DNA from: Chlamydoabsidia padenii
Lineage: Eukaryota; Mucoromycota; Mucoromycetes; Mucorales; Cunninghamellaceae
Direction: 5' to 3'
Length of the DNA stretch: 64,000 bases
Assembly: GCA_025330725.1 (NCBI GenBank)
Contig: JAIWND010000027.1
Coordinates: forward strand, 310,001-374,000
The position numbers and the translations under genes were made by a program. Within the stretch, counting starts at the first letter, position 1, and every line of letters starts with the position of its first letter. The notes beneath the pieces were generated by a model that saw only the letters and a list, made by a program, of their open reading frames with translations, searched no databases and was not told the origin of the DNA. This document shows positions 1 through 13,914 of the stretch, piece by piece.

Positions 1-219
1 ATGGTTAGCCATGATTTCAGAAAATTATTCTGCAGCGACAGGATATACCATCAACATATTGCATGTCACTTACATACAAAGTAAACAATACCTGCATGCA
101 TAGTTATTTTTACTTTTTTTGCCCCTAATAAAACATAACCCCCCAACACAATACAAGAGTGAATAAAGTGTTTTATTATTAAATGAATCATAATACAACG
201 GGAGATCTATACTACAGCA

Positions 220-3053
<2,834 letters not shown>

Positions 3054-4481
3054 TTATTGATTATTTGTCGTTTCTTTTTCAATATCGTTTTTTGTCTTTG
3101 TCGTTTAGGTTGTATGGCGTAATTCAAAAGGCTTTGTCCAAAAAGTGTGAATGAGAAGAGGAATAAAAATATAAAAAAAGAAAGAGAATTAGTAAATAAA
3201 AAGTGTTCCAAATCTAAAATATAGTCCCCCAATCTCCAAGTCGTCCAGATCCACATATCATTTTTTTATGCGCTTCCTTTTTTAGACACCTTTTGCCTCC
3301 CCCTTTTTACCACACTGCACGTAGGGGTGCAAACGGGATAAGAGGGGGGCAAGAAACACACATACACACACACCTATTCGTCGTCAAAAACCAAGTAGTT
3401 ATTCTTTTCACTTACCCATTCATTCATAAAACAAGTCCAGTCACAAGATCGGTTTCTTTATGTCACCCTTCTTGTAAAAGATAAACTATAAAACTTTATC
3501 AGTGAGTAAGACTATCATGAAGTACATAGTTTTCAAATAAGGGGGGAAGGAGTTAGTATTACTTGTGTTGTTTGGTTCAGTAATCAACCAATATAAAAAC
3601 CATACTTGTTGGATGCTAGCATACTGAATATTCTTTTAATCGACTTGTCCATAGTGAGTTGTTGGTAATGGGTGCATCTGCGCGTGATAAGTCAGATACG
3701 AATGGTGGGAAAAAAAGCGAAAGAGGAGTATTTTTTTTTTTTTTTTTTTTTTGTTCACCAACTAAAAATTGGGTTTCAAACACCGTCAGTATGGCCGAAA
3801 GATACTTTGGGTAACAGACAAAGTAGCATTGACATACTACTTCTTTCCCTCCTATTAGTAGATTGAAGTATTAAATAAATGTTTGTAACAAGTCGATACA
3901 TTTAGTTTGGAGAACAATAAGAAGAACCGCACAGGTGATGAAGGTGTCCAATGTGGAATTTGCAAATACAAATGACTTTTTGGTCTTACTGGTGGTCGAG
4001 ACTACAGTGATAATCACTTTTTGTAAAAACCTAGTACTCATGGGTAAGACCACGTGTAATAAAAGAGCCATAGATGGACTTTATCGCTCACGTGGATGTC
4101 GACATCAATGTTTCGGCATAAATGTCGGAGTTTCATATCACTTTTTTGTATGAACCCAAGATGCATCATAGACATATTGCCTGAATGTACTATTGTGAAG
4201 CATCATCTAGTATGACAAGATATGATAATCGATTTGTGATCATTTTGTGAATGGTAAGTCCGATCAAAAAGACAAAGACAAAAAAAAAAAAAGTCAACAG
4301 TGCAGTGGCAATCAGTTATTGTTTGAAAGATGTAGTTAGTTAATAATAAGTAAAAGGGGGGTGATGTTATAAAGATGATGAAGTATAAGTAAACAAAGTA
4401 TTAAAGAACGATTACATACGAAGCACACACACCCATAGTATAGATATATATATATATATATAATGATAATGGATGAATCAA
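3054..4481. other. Intergenic, kinase 5' side to PHO84 3' side
   Basis: About 1.4 kb with no convincing gene. It holds AT-rich DNA, a T run near 3730-3751, an (AT)n tract near 4446-4461 and two CACGTG E-boxes (4051-4056 and 4089-4094) 38 bp apart. It contains the promoter of the kinase gene that starts at 3053; I see no strong GCGGGATTTGAAA element here. Confidence 0.5.
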
Positions 4482-6357
4482 CTAGTAGGTACCCTTGATT
4501 TCATCTTCACTTTCAGATTTGTTGTAAGGTTGGTCTTCACGAGAGAGCTCTTCAAGAGATTTTCCAGCTGTTTCGGGAATAAAGAATGAGGAGAAAATAC
4601 CAGTCAACATAAAGAAGGCAAAGATTTGGAGCAAGTGGTCGATCCATTTGTTGGTACCACCAATATCCTTCAAAAGACCAAAGCCGACTTGAGCAACAAT
4701 AGAGCCTAGTTTACCACTTGCTGCAGAAATACCATGAGCAGTAGATCTATATCGCTATTTTGAATCAAAAAGTAATTATAAGATTAGTATAACCCTTTTA
4801 GCATATATATACTATACAATCACTTACTGTAGGGAAGCATTCACCAGGCACAATAAAAGTCTATAGGTGAAAGATGAAAATAGAATTCATGCATTAGTTT
4901 AATCTCCGACTCCGACTCCCTTTTTCAGGCACTTACCGTGGTGTTGGGACCAAAGTTGAAAAATATTTGAGTGATGGTATAGAGCACAATAAAGAGAGCA
5001 GTAGATGTATCGAGAATAGGTTGATAAGCAAAGCCAAGGATGACAAACATAACAGTGAGTACAATGAAGCCCATGATTTGGATGAATTTGCGACCGAGAC
5101 GATCGATGGTAAAAACAGAGATCCAGTAGCCAGGAACGGAGCCGAGCAGTTGGATGATCAAGTTACCAACACAAGTTCTAAATACAGCACTATATAACAA
5201 TGAAATAAGTAAATAAATGTAATTACCCATCCATCCAAACACTTACTTGTAAGGATCAGATCCACCAGCAAAGCCAATATTGCTCAAGATAATAGAATTG
5301 TTCAATCCTAGACCATACCACGCAACATCTAATGCAAACCAAGAGTAAGCAGTACCAAACAAAACTTTTCCATTCTTCCATTGACCAAAATAACGACAGA
5401 AATCTTCCCAGGAAGCCTTGGGGGAAGTTTCTTCACGTGCCACAGCAATGTTATCCGTATAATCGCCCGAAGAAGCACCATTTTCAACAAACGCCTTGGC
5501 ATCCCGAATCCCCTTTTCGATCTTTTGTTCCACATCCATAGTATAACGAGGTGTTTCAGGAATAGTCAAACGATAGTACAGAGCCAACACACCAGGCACG
5601 GCACCCACACCAATGACGATACGCCAAACGTAATCCAAATAAGTGGGATCGGAATCAATGGCACTTTTGAACGCCGCCGTGGTGACAATCCCGACAATAG
5701 AAGCTGCCACCTGGCCAATACCTTGCATGGCAAACACCGCCGCCATCATTGCCCCACGACGTTTGGTCGTAGCGAATTCAGCAGTGATCACGGACGAAAG
5801 AGGGTAATCACCACCGATACCGATGCCCACAACCACACGCCAAAATACCATGATGCCCCAAAAGGAAACAGCGCTGCCATCGCCTGCGAGTGATTGACCA
5901 ATAGTACCAATGATGATAATAATCAATTCCACACCATACATACGTTTACGCCCGACACGATCCGCTAGGTATCCAAATGCAAGTTGCCCCACCACTGTTC
6001 CAACCGAGCAGGCTACTTTGATCGCCGTATCTACATTTGGAGGTGTCTTGTTTCCAGATTCAGACCAGTAGACGAATCCGATCATTGCTGATACCAGGTT
6101 AATGGCAAAGATATCATAAGCATCAGTAAAGAAACCAATACCAGAGACGATACATGCGCGGATATGAAACCAGCCAAACTTTGCATTGTCAATCTATGCA
6201 AATCAGATATATATATAAAAGTTAGTATTGTTACCCGAGGAAAAAGGATTATCGTTTTTCTTACCTCTTCAAGAGCAATACGACGTCGATCCACAGCAGA
6301 GATTGTATACGACTCCTCAAATGTACCTGATGTTACGTGTTGAGTAACCTGATCCAT
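4482..6357 (-). CDS. PHO84: High-affinity inorganic phosphate:H+ symporter (PHO84 family, MFS)
   Basis: Plasma-membrane phosphate transporter of the major facilitator superfamily. Exons: 6357-6265, 6193-5247, 5189-4937, 4860-4828, 4754-4482, all with clean GT-AG borders. The conserved ADRVGRKRMYG loop, the GIGIGGDYPLSS signature of Pho84-type transporters with the TTKRRG that follows, PETPRYT at the end of helix 6, the second DRLGRK loop and the C-terminal PETAGKSLEEL are all present. Length of about 535 residues is normal for the family and about twelve hydrophobic segments are visible. The start MDQVTQHV is the first in-frame Met and is preceded by an AT-rich leader. Yeast orthologues are induced by phosphate starvation; no CACGTG site was seen in the 700 bp upstream. 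Confidence 0.93.
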
Positions 6358-7181
6358 TTGTTTAGGGAAATAAAATAAAATAAAGTGTGGAAAAGAAGGA
6401 AGAGAAGTGAAAAAAAAAGTTGAAACTCAAAAAATGTCTCGATTTATAGACTTTCTTTCATATCGAATCAAGACAGGTTATAATCCTATCGTTTCCATCA
6501 TGTGTGTCTCCATTCATTTTAGAGCTTGACCCAGTCAGTACTTCCTAATTTAGATGAAGGGCGGGTTGTGCCACAAGAGTCGGAACTCTGGCCAATCAGA
6601 GAACCGGATCTGTACACGATGCATATTCAATGGAAGTCCTGTAACTCGAGTCCGTAGCTAGACAACATTGGGAAATACTTACAAGCCCGGTAATCTCTGC
6701 ATGATTTGACGTTCTTGGTGTGAAGATATTTGTTTGCGTCGTGAGATCATGTGCAAAATAACCTTTTTGACGGATAAACTGATCGTTCTATTGGGTGTCT
6801 TTCTTTCTTTTTTTTTTTTTTTTCATAGAAGCATTGTCATTTTTCCATGATGCCCTCTTTTGGATCTTATTCCTGGATCAAATCGTTCACATTACTACAC
6901 AAGATCGCGATCAACATCTTCTCGTTATTCCATCTGTGACAATCATCCAACCAAGACCCACACTACTTTTTTTTTTTTTTTTGTTGTACACCAATAAGAG
7001 TTGTTGTTTCATGATACACTTTATCTAAACCAAATGCATGTCATGTCAATTACTTGTTTTTAAAATCCCGCCCATGATGCCCACCATCAACAGTGGTTTT
7101 TATTTAAAGTATTGATATATTAAAAAGCCTATAACCAAGTATGTACTATAATCTATCTATTGCTAGTTACCATTTTGCATA
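6358..7181. other. PHO84 upstream region
   Basis: No gene recognised. Two long T runs (about 6810-6824 and 6966-6982) and one element matching the window-wide promoter motif (TTTAAAATCCCGCC, 7058-7072) about 700 bp upstream of PHO84. Confidence 0.4.
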
Positions 7182-7448
7182 GTGTAGGTGCTTCCTTATC
7201 AAGTCGATCCAGTTATACGTTATTGTCGAGGATGAGTGTAAGTGTTTCCTGATCGAGCCGATCCGTTTGTGTGCATCGTCGCCGAGGACAAGTGTAGGTG
7301 TTCCCTTATCAAGTTGGTCCAGTTATGCGTTGACACTAAGGATGAGTATGGGTGCATACTTACCGACTTGATTCAGTTATTGTCGAGGATGAGTATAAGA
7401 CTTTCCTAATCGAGTCGTTTCAGTTAAGTGTCGCCACCAAGGTCGAGG
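7182..7448. repeat. Degenerate ~54-bp tandem repeat, five units
   Basis: Units begin at 7182, 7236, 7292, 7346 and 7393 (lengths 54, 56, 54, 47, about 56). Each opens with GTGTAGGTG or a close variant, has a central CCTTATCAAGTCG/GATCGAG-type block with a CAGTTA-like stretch, and closes with GTCGAGGATGA-like sequence. The lengths are not all multiples of three and no long open frame crosses the block, so it is not obviously coding. Identity between units is moderate, suggesting an old array. Confidence 0.7.
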
Positions 7449-8279
7449 GCCCAAGACAAATTGTGATCCCTCTCCCTATAGTAAAACTTATTATACAAGA
7501 AGAGTGTTATAAAACCAAATGACTAATCGTTTCTATCCTAACCACATAATGAAAGGTTTCTGTCAAAATCAAGTTTAACGTTGGTAATGACGACAGGGAA
7601 AAATAGTGAGTAACAGCCAGGCATTACACATATATCACTTACCTTTTTACAGTAGATGTTGAACCAGAAGTCAGAAAAAATGTTTGACAGAGTAGACTAA
7701 AAACAAAAACGAAACCAAAAAAAAAAAAAAAAAAAAGGTAAGTAGATGTTTTGTGTATAGATAGTAATCCCTTTGTACCTTTTACCTTTCAAAGTGGATG
7801 TTGATTTGCAAGGAAACAGCTTCAGTTTAGAATGGCCGGTCGTCATTAATGGCAATCAATGATAGATGTGTCGACTACTCAAAATAAAGTGAAAAGTTGG
7901 TTAGCAAATACTTTTTGTTATTGTTGCTGTTGTCAAGTCGCTTTCTACTACTTACTTTCATCCGCTGTGCTGTCTACTAATTACCTCCCAAAACAGAAGA
8001 CCAGCAAAGGAAAAACAAATCAGGTTACCGTTTGCTGATTATAAAAGGTATATACAGTTTTATCGTTTTGGTTTGTTGTTGTTGATACATTTGCATCAGT
8101 GGATTGTTTTGTGGGGGCAAGCAAGAGAAGAGAGGGCTCTTTTTGAAAGTCAGTTTTATGAGGTCCGCAAAACATTTAAACGTTTTCATTCGTCCGGATT
8201 AGTCGGGCCGCTGGTTAAATATTTTTCCTAATTCCGATTTGTGCTTTATATATTATTAATAATTTTTTCCTCAACAAGC
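7449..8279. other. Region between tandem repeat and tRNA gene
   Basis: No gene recognised. Several stretches look like splice sites on the minus strand (for example the CTTAC at 7640-7644), so a spliced non-coding or decayed transcript is possible, but no frame supports a protein. Confidence 0.3.
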
Positions 8280-8352
8280 GCTTTCTTGGCTCAGTCGGCA
8301 GAGCGTCAGTCTCATAATCTGAAGGTCACGAGTTCGAATCTCGTAGAGAGCA
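8280..8352 (+). tRNA. tRNA-Met (CAT), elongator type
   Basis: A 73-nt cloverleaf without intron. The acceptor stem GCTTTCT pairs with AGAGAGC (one G-T pair) and is followed by discriminator A. The D-arm holds the A box (TGGCTCAGTCGG), the anticodon CAT lies at 8313-8315 and the T-arm reads GAGTTCGAATCTC (B box). A T7 run directly after the gene fits a Pol III terminator. The acceptor does not start A1-T72 and the gene lacks initiator features, so the elongator form is favoured. Confidence 0.93.
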
Positions 8353-9353
8353 TATTTTTTTGCTCAAATTCAGGTTTCCGCGGAGTTGAAAATGATTTAC
8401 CCAATAGGAACATTCGTTGTTGCGTCTATAACTGGTATGAGTTATAACAACAAGGATAGTTGAAGTATGTTTGGTTGTATAATATGTAGTGAGCACCAGA
8501 ACCTTTGTGGTAAGATCCAACCTTCAAGATGTACAGTACTTGAATGTACTTTAAAAAGAGAATCCTAGAATGGAAATCGGGACTTGAAATAAAAATGAGT
8601 TATACTTGAAAAGTAACTGTATAAAAGATAGATAGCTTGTAATAAGACTTGTTGAGATTGATTTTGTACCAAGTTTTTTTTTTATTGAGACTTGTTAAAA
8701 ACTAAAGAAAAATTCTGGAGGATTTGGACAGAGGGGGGTGTTTATACTATTTCAAAAATAAAATTGATTGTAATGTTGAAGTTTCATTGCACAGCTCATG
8801 TAATTAGATTCCCGATCCCCGATCCCGAACTGGGGATTTTGAATCTCAGTTTCGGTGAGGTCGGTAACACCGTTAATGCAGCGACCAGTGTTGCCAAGGA
8901 TGTACCTTCCGTACAACTTTGTGTCCCCCCCCTTTTTTTTCTTACTGAACCCCTCCAGTTCCCGCCATCTAATATATTGGTCAGGTTGCATAGATACACA
9001 TTGCACTCAAGGTGGTCAATTATCGAAGTTTTATTCGGGAAGAAGTTATTATGAGACTGTAGAGAGAAAGAGTCATACCTATAGTGGAAGACAAGATGAG
9101 TGCGAGTAAAAAGTCATAAAAATCTAATAAAGGAACCACATGTCAAAGAGGCAAAAAAAAAAAGGCGAATGGCATTAAGAATACAATACCATGAGCAGCA
9201 TATTCATGTATATTGTCCAATTTAATCTTCTTTTAGAGATACCGGAGTAATTCACTCCCATGACATTAATTTTATATTGTTGATAAGAAAGTGATGCAAA
9301 TACACAAAGAAGTGCGCTCAAATTGAGTGAGACCAAGAAAAAAAGGCTAATTA
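8353..9353. other. Region between tRNA-Met and Harbinger element
   Basis: About 1 kb. Overlapping open frames on both strands around 8752-9054 (up to 120 codons) match nothing I recognise, and their composition does not favour either strand. They could be part of an old mobile element; I do not call a gene. Confidence 0.35.
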
Positions 9354-9480
9354 GTGCTCTCACGACGACTTAAATTTCCATCGCATCAAACTTTAATCTA
9401 AAATGGTAAGGTGAGGTGGGACGAAAGTGATACGATGAGATGGTCGGGGTTGATTATTTTTCCATTTGATGCGATGGTTT
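9354..9480 (+). repeat. Left terminal inverted repeat of Harbinger element
   Basis: Matches the complement of 12321-12462 over about 125 bp, with gaps. It includes subterminal copies of a CATCGCATCAAA / GATGCGATGG word that may be binding sites for the element-encoded proteins. Confidence 0.9.
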
Positions 9481-9652
9481 TTTGAACCCAGGGAAAGTGG
9501 ATCAAATTCAGACTTGATTTTTGGTCTTTGATGTCGACTAAAGTGACAAATTGGCGGAATTTAAATGTTTCTCACGCTTCCTTGTTATTCCTTTTTCTAT
9601 TTTTTTTTTTGTTCCTTTCTCTTTTACTTACTTCTTTTTTTTTTTCTTCAAC

Positions 9653-10462
9653 ATGCCTTCTTGGAACGACACACACATCCGCCATTTAATTGCCACCAAC
9701 GCCTTTCACTCTGATATTATCAACACGCGAACTCAAAACTCCATCAAAAGCTCGCAATACGAATTGATATTGGCGAAATATCACGAACTGTCAGGGGACA
9801 CTTCTCGGTCAATTGACTCCATCAAGCAAAAGTGGAAACAATTAGTTGACGAGTTCAAGTCGATTGCGACCCAGGTTGGACAAACGGGTAGTGGTGGGGG
9901 ACCGGCTGCATCTCGTTGGGCATACTATGATCTCATGTATGATATATACCACGATGATCCCAATTTTTTCCCCACTGTTACCCTGGACTCCATGCAACAG
10001 TCAAGCAGCAACAACAGCAACAACTACAGCAGCAATGAGGACAGCGACAACAACAGCAACATCGGCGAGAGCGATGACAACAACGAGGACGAAGGCAGCG
10101 GCAGCATCGACAGCGATGGAGCCGAAAGCGATGAAGTGAATGATGAAGGTGAAGCAAGAGGGCGACCTAGACGTACAACCCTTAGATCAGCACCAACACC
10201 ATCACCAGCGGGTCGGCCTGGACGGCGCTTCACTAATGCTGACCGTCATGCCTTTTTGGAAACCCTGGTCAACGAAAACAACGCGGCTAGGGAATGCCTA
10301 AGGGAGTCGACGGCCTCCTTGATTCAGGCACTTGACGATAGGGCAGCTCTTCGGGATCGACGCCAGCAGCAATTCCTGGAAAACCAGGAGTGTGCCATTC
10401 GAAATCAGGATCGATTGGCAGAGTCAATCAATGCGCTCGTCCAGTCAATGACAAGACAATAA
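9653..10462 (+). CDS. Harbinger Myb/SANT-like DNA-binding protein
   Basis: Intact single-exon ORF, about 269 residues from the ATG at 9653 (MPSWNDTHIRHLI). An earlier in-frame ATG at 9551 would add a T-run-encoded polyphenylalanine leader and is unlikely. Residues 1-100 form a SANT/Myb-like trihelix with spaced tryptophans (PSWND, KQKWKQL, SRWAYYDLMY). An acidic Ser/Asn/Asp linker and a basic GRPRR patch follow, then a C-terminal helix rich in Arg/Gln that resembles a dimerisation region. In PIF/Harbinger elements this second protein helps the transposase enter the nucleus and bind the ends. A GGCGGAATTTAAA block lies about 95 bp upstream. Confidence 0.85.
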   Translation: MPSWNDTHIRHLIATNAFHSDIINTRTQNSIKSSQYELILAKYHELSGDTSRSIDSIKQKWKQLVDEFKSIATQVGQTGSGGGPAASRWAYYDLMYDIYHDDPNFFPTVTLDSMQQSSSNNSNNYSSNEDSDNNSNIGESDDNNEDEGSGSIDSDGAESDEVNDEGEARGRPRRTTLRSAPTPSPAGRPGRRFTNADRHAFLETLVNENNAARECLRESTASLIQALDDRAALRDRRQQQFLENQECAIRNQDRLAESINALVQSMTRQ

Positions 10463-10740
10463 ACACCTGCCACCCACCGACAAACACCTTCGTATTACCC
10501 CCCTTCACCATCACACCCCCGACCCAGCCCATCATCCCCATCCCCATTCCCCCATAGTAGAAATAGTCAACAATAGACATAGTAATTGTTTTATTATAAT
10601 AAAGATATTTATTTTATAGGTTTTAAATAAATGTATGGTTGTTATTGCTGTTACTGTTACTGTTACTGTTATTGTTATTGTTTTTTATTTTTTTATTTTT
10701 TGAAAAAACAAAAAAAACAAAGAGAAAGTCTTGTACTATT

Positions 10741-12192
10741 CTAATCAGTAGAGCTATTCACCATTCTGCAGATTTGATCCCTACGCAAACGGCCATCGGT
10801 AAGACGACTTTGTCTTGTCGTATTTTGGCGAAGTGGTTGTGATTCCAAAATGACAGGTGCATGTCCATCACCCCAACTGTGCACCTCATCCAAGATATCG
10901 TCATCCGCTTCAGGAGGAAGACCGTCACTTGCATTTATACATATATTATGTAAAATATAACAGACGAAAATCACCTTGGCGTGCCGATCCTCGTTTGTCA
11001 CATACAAATAGGTCCCGATAAATCTCCATCGTGCCACCAGTTCCCCAAAGGCCCGTTCAATTACATTGCGTGTCGAAGCATGCACCTTGTTGAACTTCCT
11101 TTCCGCTAGAGTACCATTTCGAGGATATGGTGTGATGAGATGGTTTGAAAGGGGGTATGCTGAATCTAATATAAAGTATAATTACTACAGTATCATAAAT
11201 TTCTGTATTCTAATTATTACCTCCAATGATAGAAGTGTCGTTCGGACAGGTCACATCACCAATTTCCAACATACGCCGGTAAAGAGTGCTCCGTTGGTAT
11301 GCCCGAGCATCGTGGGTACGTCCTAAAAAAAATGAGCCAGATGAAGAATATAAGTGCTTTATTACCTGGGTTACCCACGTAAACATATGTGAAGCGCTTA
11401 TGCGCATCACAAACCGCCGTTAGGTTCATCGACAAGTTGTTCTTCCTGTCAAGGTAATCCAAAGGTCTAGCTGTAATTGGCTTATGGATACGCACCAGCT
11501 TGCCATCGATTGCCCCCAAAACACCACCTGGAAGACGTCTTGGTGATTGTTCACCAGGAAGACCAGTAACACCACGAAAGCTAGCCACCACGTTTCAGAC
11601 TTCACGAGGACTAGTTGGCCAGCTAATCACCGATTGGAATTCATCAATCATTGCCTCCAAAAGCGTTTTTGTGAAGTTGTGATAGGAGCCCTGGCTGATC
11701 CCATATGTGTACTGAATATGCGGTAGCCAAAATGACAGTTCGCAAATCGCCAGATGACCACAGCAATTTGAATATATGCTGGTGTTTGCAGCCCGTTAGT
11801 ATTGTACACCGGATGTTGACTGAGTCTGTTGACCAATGTTTTAAAGGTTCGTTTTCCCATCCGATAGTGGGCAAGTAGCTGTTGATGGAGTGGTCATCCG
11901 GAGGCCTGGGTGAGTGATCGTCCAGTAAGTCTGGTTCCGCACGGTAGACGAGAGTGGCGGAAAAGCTACCAGGGAAGGAGGACATAAGGGTATAGTAGAC
12001 GGTGTTGAATTTCAATGCCATCGAATATGTCTGGATTTCTGCGAGCAGTTGGCACACCATTTCGTCTTCTTCGTCTTCATCATTGAAGATGGCAATGTCG
12101 GTACAAATGCTGGATTCATTTACGTCTTGGGCAATATTGGCAAGACATAAAGCTAAAAGCTGTTGTTGCTGTTGTGGTTAAGGTTGTTGCAT
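10741..12192 (-). pseudogene. Disrupted PIF/Harbinger transposase (DDE_Tnp_4)
   Basis: The DDE nuclease family is clear: GAIDGKLVRI gives the first Asp, GRTHDARAYQRS the second, and ERAFGELVARW the glutamate region. Two ordinary introns survive near 11378-11323 and 11220-11167, with coding phases consistent across them. The N-terminal half is broken: the first Met (12192) runs into a TAA after four codons, the frame shifts near 11860 and again near 11722, and a TGA lies near 11598. The catalytic half is otherwise open to its stop at 10741. The copy is therefore probably non-autonomous. It converges on the SANT-like gene with about 280 bp of simple-sequence DNA between. Confidence 0.88.
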
Positions 12193-12320
12193 TATGTTTC
12201 GAGTCGGGATTGATGTTGAAAGATAGAAGAGAAGAAAAATCAATGAAGTCCACAAAAAAGGGGCGGTAAATCAGCCTTTATTTTTAAAAAGCGCCTATTA
12301 AAACACCCACCAGGTTAGCA

Positions 12321-12462
12321 AAAACCATCTCATCAAATGGAAAAATGATCATCCTGACCATCGCATCGTATTACTTTCGTCCCACCCACCACTTACCATT
12401 TTAGATTAAATTTTGATGCGATGCTTTTAATGCGATGGAAATTTAAGTCGTCGTGAGAGCAC
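12321..12462 (-). repeat. Right terminal inverted repeat of Harbinger element
   Basis: Complement of the left repeat. It carries a roughly 14-bp internal duplication of the GCATCGCATC word absent from the left end, so the two ends have diverged. Confidence 0.9.
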
Positions 12463-12468
12463 TAATTA

Positions 12469-13126
12469 ACATCTGGGAAATCCATTTCTATCATTTGAGA
12501 CGGGAAAATATCACATCATACATTTACCGATGGCTTTTGGATTAAACGTGCAAAAAGAGAGGTGTACGAAGAATTTAAGGGTTCAATCATTGGACCTTTA
12601 TCAGTTTTTGAATTATCTAAAAAAGAAAGGCACCAGTAAAAAGCGTGGGGTAAACTGGTATAGCCATTTATAGAAGCATACCACTTGAAAGAAGAAAAAA
12701 TATTTGGCCATGTTGAGCAGGTGTTTGTAAGTGACAATCTTTGATAACATCACAAAGTCTAAAAAACAACGCAAGGACGCCGAGACTTTTTTTGTCATTT
12801 GCATGATATACCAACATGTAATGTCAAAATGTTTCCACTGCTGCAATATGCATTTTGAAGGGAATATTAATTCGCTGATTGAAATGTCTAAAACGGGAAT
12901 ACCGGAACTGAAACCGTCCTTCCCAGTCGTCATCCTTTTCTGGGTTTTTAAGGACACCTCCCTATCACGGAATCAGGTTGATATATTGATGAATAATGCA
13001 TTAAGAAACCAAGTTTATTTTCCCATAGTGTACAAAAATGAAGTATTTCTTTTCCCATGATCGAAATTAATATAAAAAGGATCAAAACATCACCTTTCCT
13101 TTTGCTTTCATTTACAACAACAAAAA
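12469..13126. other. Flank of Harbinger element and promoter of GH134 copy 1
   Basis: No recognised gene. A 109-codon open frame on the plus strand (12731-13060) matches no family I know and overlaps the region expected to hold the GH134 promoter. Confidence 0.35.
13071..13080 (+). promoter_or_regulatory. TATA box of GH134 copy 1
   Basis: TATAAAAAGG 47 bp upstream of the start codon. The same position relative to the ATG is kept in copy 2, within a conserved GATCGA-ATTAATATAAAA context. Confidence 0.7.
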
Positions 13127-13678
13127 ATGTCTCACAAGATCGTTAGTTACCTGTGCCTTTTATGCATTACCGTTGCCACTGTGATGGCTGCTGACCGCGG
13201 GAGCTATACCATCCCTGGCTATCATTACAGAAAGCAAGGGGTATTTAACAATGGTGGTGGTACTTTGGAACTCGCTATTGCCATGCTTGAAACCGATAAC
13301 ATGGGAACTGACTATCCTTATGGTGACAACAAGAGCCAAGATTCCGCAAACTTTGGTCTCTTCAAGCAAGGCTGGTACATGCTCCGTTCTTCTTGCTCAC
13401 TATTCAAGGGTCAAAGCAAGGATGACTGGAACAATGGTGCTTTCCTTAACAGCCATCTCTGGGAAGATGTCCATTGCCGACAAGAATCTCAAAACTTTTA
13501 TGGTATCGACAAGTGGTTTGGTGGACACAGAAATGGTGAAACTGGTTTAAACAATCCTTACACTCAAGACATTACCAACTACAAGAATGCTATCTACTGG
13601 ATTAAGGGACAAATCGAAAGTGACAAAAAGTATTTGACTGATGACACCAGATTCTGGGTAAATGTTCCTGCTATTTAA
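13127..13678 (+). CDS. Secreted GH134 endo-beta-1,4-mannanase, copy 1
   Basis: Intronless, 183 residues. A signal peptide (about residues 1-21, cleavage after TVMA) precedes a mature domain that follows GH134, a lysozyme-like fold that inverts configuration while cutting beta-1,4-mannan. Glu55 in AMLETDNM and Asp67 in YPYGDNK lie 12 residues apart, the spacing I recall for the catalytic pair of the bacterial enzyme SsGH134. DSANFGLFKQGWYMLR and KWFGGHRNGETG are also family-like; Rhizopus microsporus has a characterised member. It would act outside the cell on plant mannans. Copy 2 lies 2.2 kb downstream on the same strand and is closely similar. Family assignment is from memory of motif pattern, not a search. 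Confidence 0.82.
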   Translation: MSHKIVSYLCLLCITVATVMAADRGSYTIPGYHYRKQGVFNNGGGTLELAIAMLETDNMGTDYPYGDNKSQDSANFGLFKQGWYMLRSSCSLFKGQSKDDWNNGAFLNSHLWEDVHCRQESQNFYGIDKWFGGHRNGETGLNNPYTQDITNYKNAIYWIKGQIESDKKYLTDDTRFWVNVPAI

Positions 13679-13914
13679 TCGAATAACAATCATGATCATG
13701 ATCATCCCTCAGTGTATTTTCCCTCCCCCTTTTTCTTTATTATCTACCCCAAGAGTTTTTCGATTTATATCTTTTCTCTTTCAAATAAATCCTTTTTTAA
13801 ACTTTACTCGTCAATGCAAAATCCAACTCCGATATCTGAGAAGGAAAAAAGTGTATTCAAATCTCGCTATTTGGCGGTAAATGTTTATCTATGCCCACTC
13901 TTTTTTTTCTTTCT

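Larger units (their letters stand above)
9354..12462. mobile_element. PIF/Harbinger DNA transposon, full length but with broken transposase
   Basis: A 3.1-kb element with long imperfect terminal inverted repeats beginning GTGCTCTCACGACGAC and ending in its complement. It carries the two genes typical of the PIF/Harbinger superfamily in convergent order: a Myb/SANT-like protein (plus strand) and a DDE_Tnp_4 transposase (minus strand, disrupted). Both ends abut the palindrome TAATTA (9348-9353 and 12463-12468), compatible with a TTA/TAA target preference, although the palindrome makes the exact duplication ambiguous. Confidence 0.92.

Noticed and set aside
4051..4094. Paired CACGTG boxes as Pho4 sites for PHO84
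   Set aside because: They lie downstream of PHO84 (a minus-strand gene starting at 6357), not in its promoter.
7182..7448. CRISPR-like array
   Set aside because: Units are adjacent and diverged, with no constant repeat alternating with unique spacers, and the genome is eukaryotic.
8692..9054. 120-codon open frame on the plus strand and overlapping minus-strand frames
   Set aside because: Similar quality on both strands, no recognisable domain, no splice or promoter support.
9348..12468. A 6-bp TAATTA target-site duplication for the Harbinger element
   Set aside because: The flanking palindrome allows several readings; PIF/Harbinger elements usually make 3-bp TTA/TAA duplications, so a 6-bp duplication is not claimed.
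12731..13060. 109-codon open frame before the first GH134 gene
   Set aside because: No family and it overlaps the conserved promoter context of GH134; low support.
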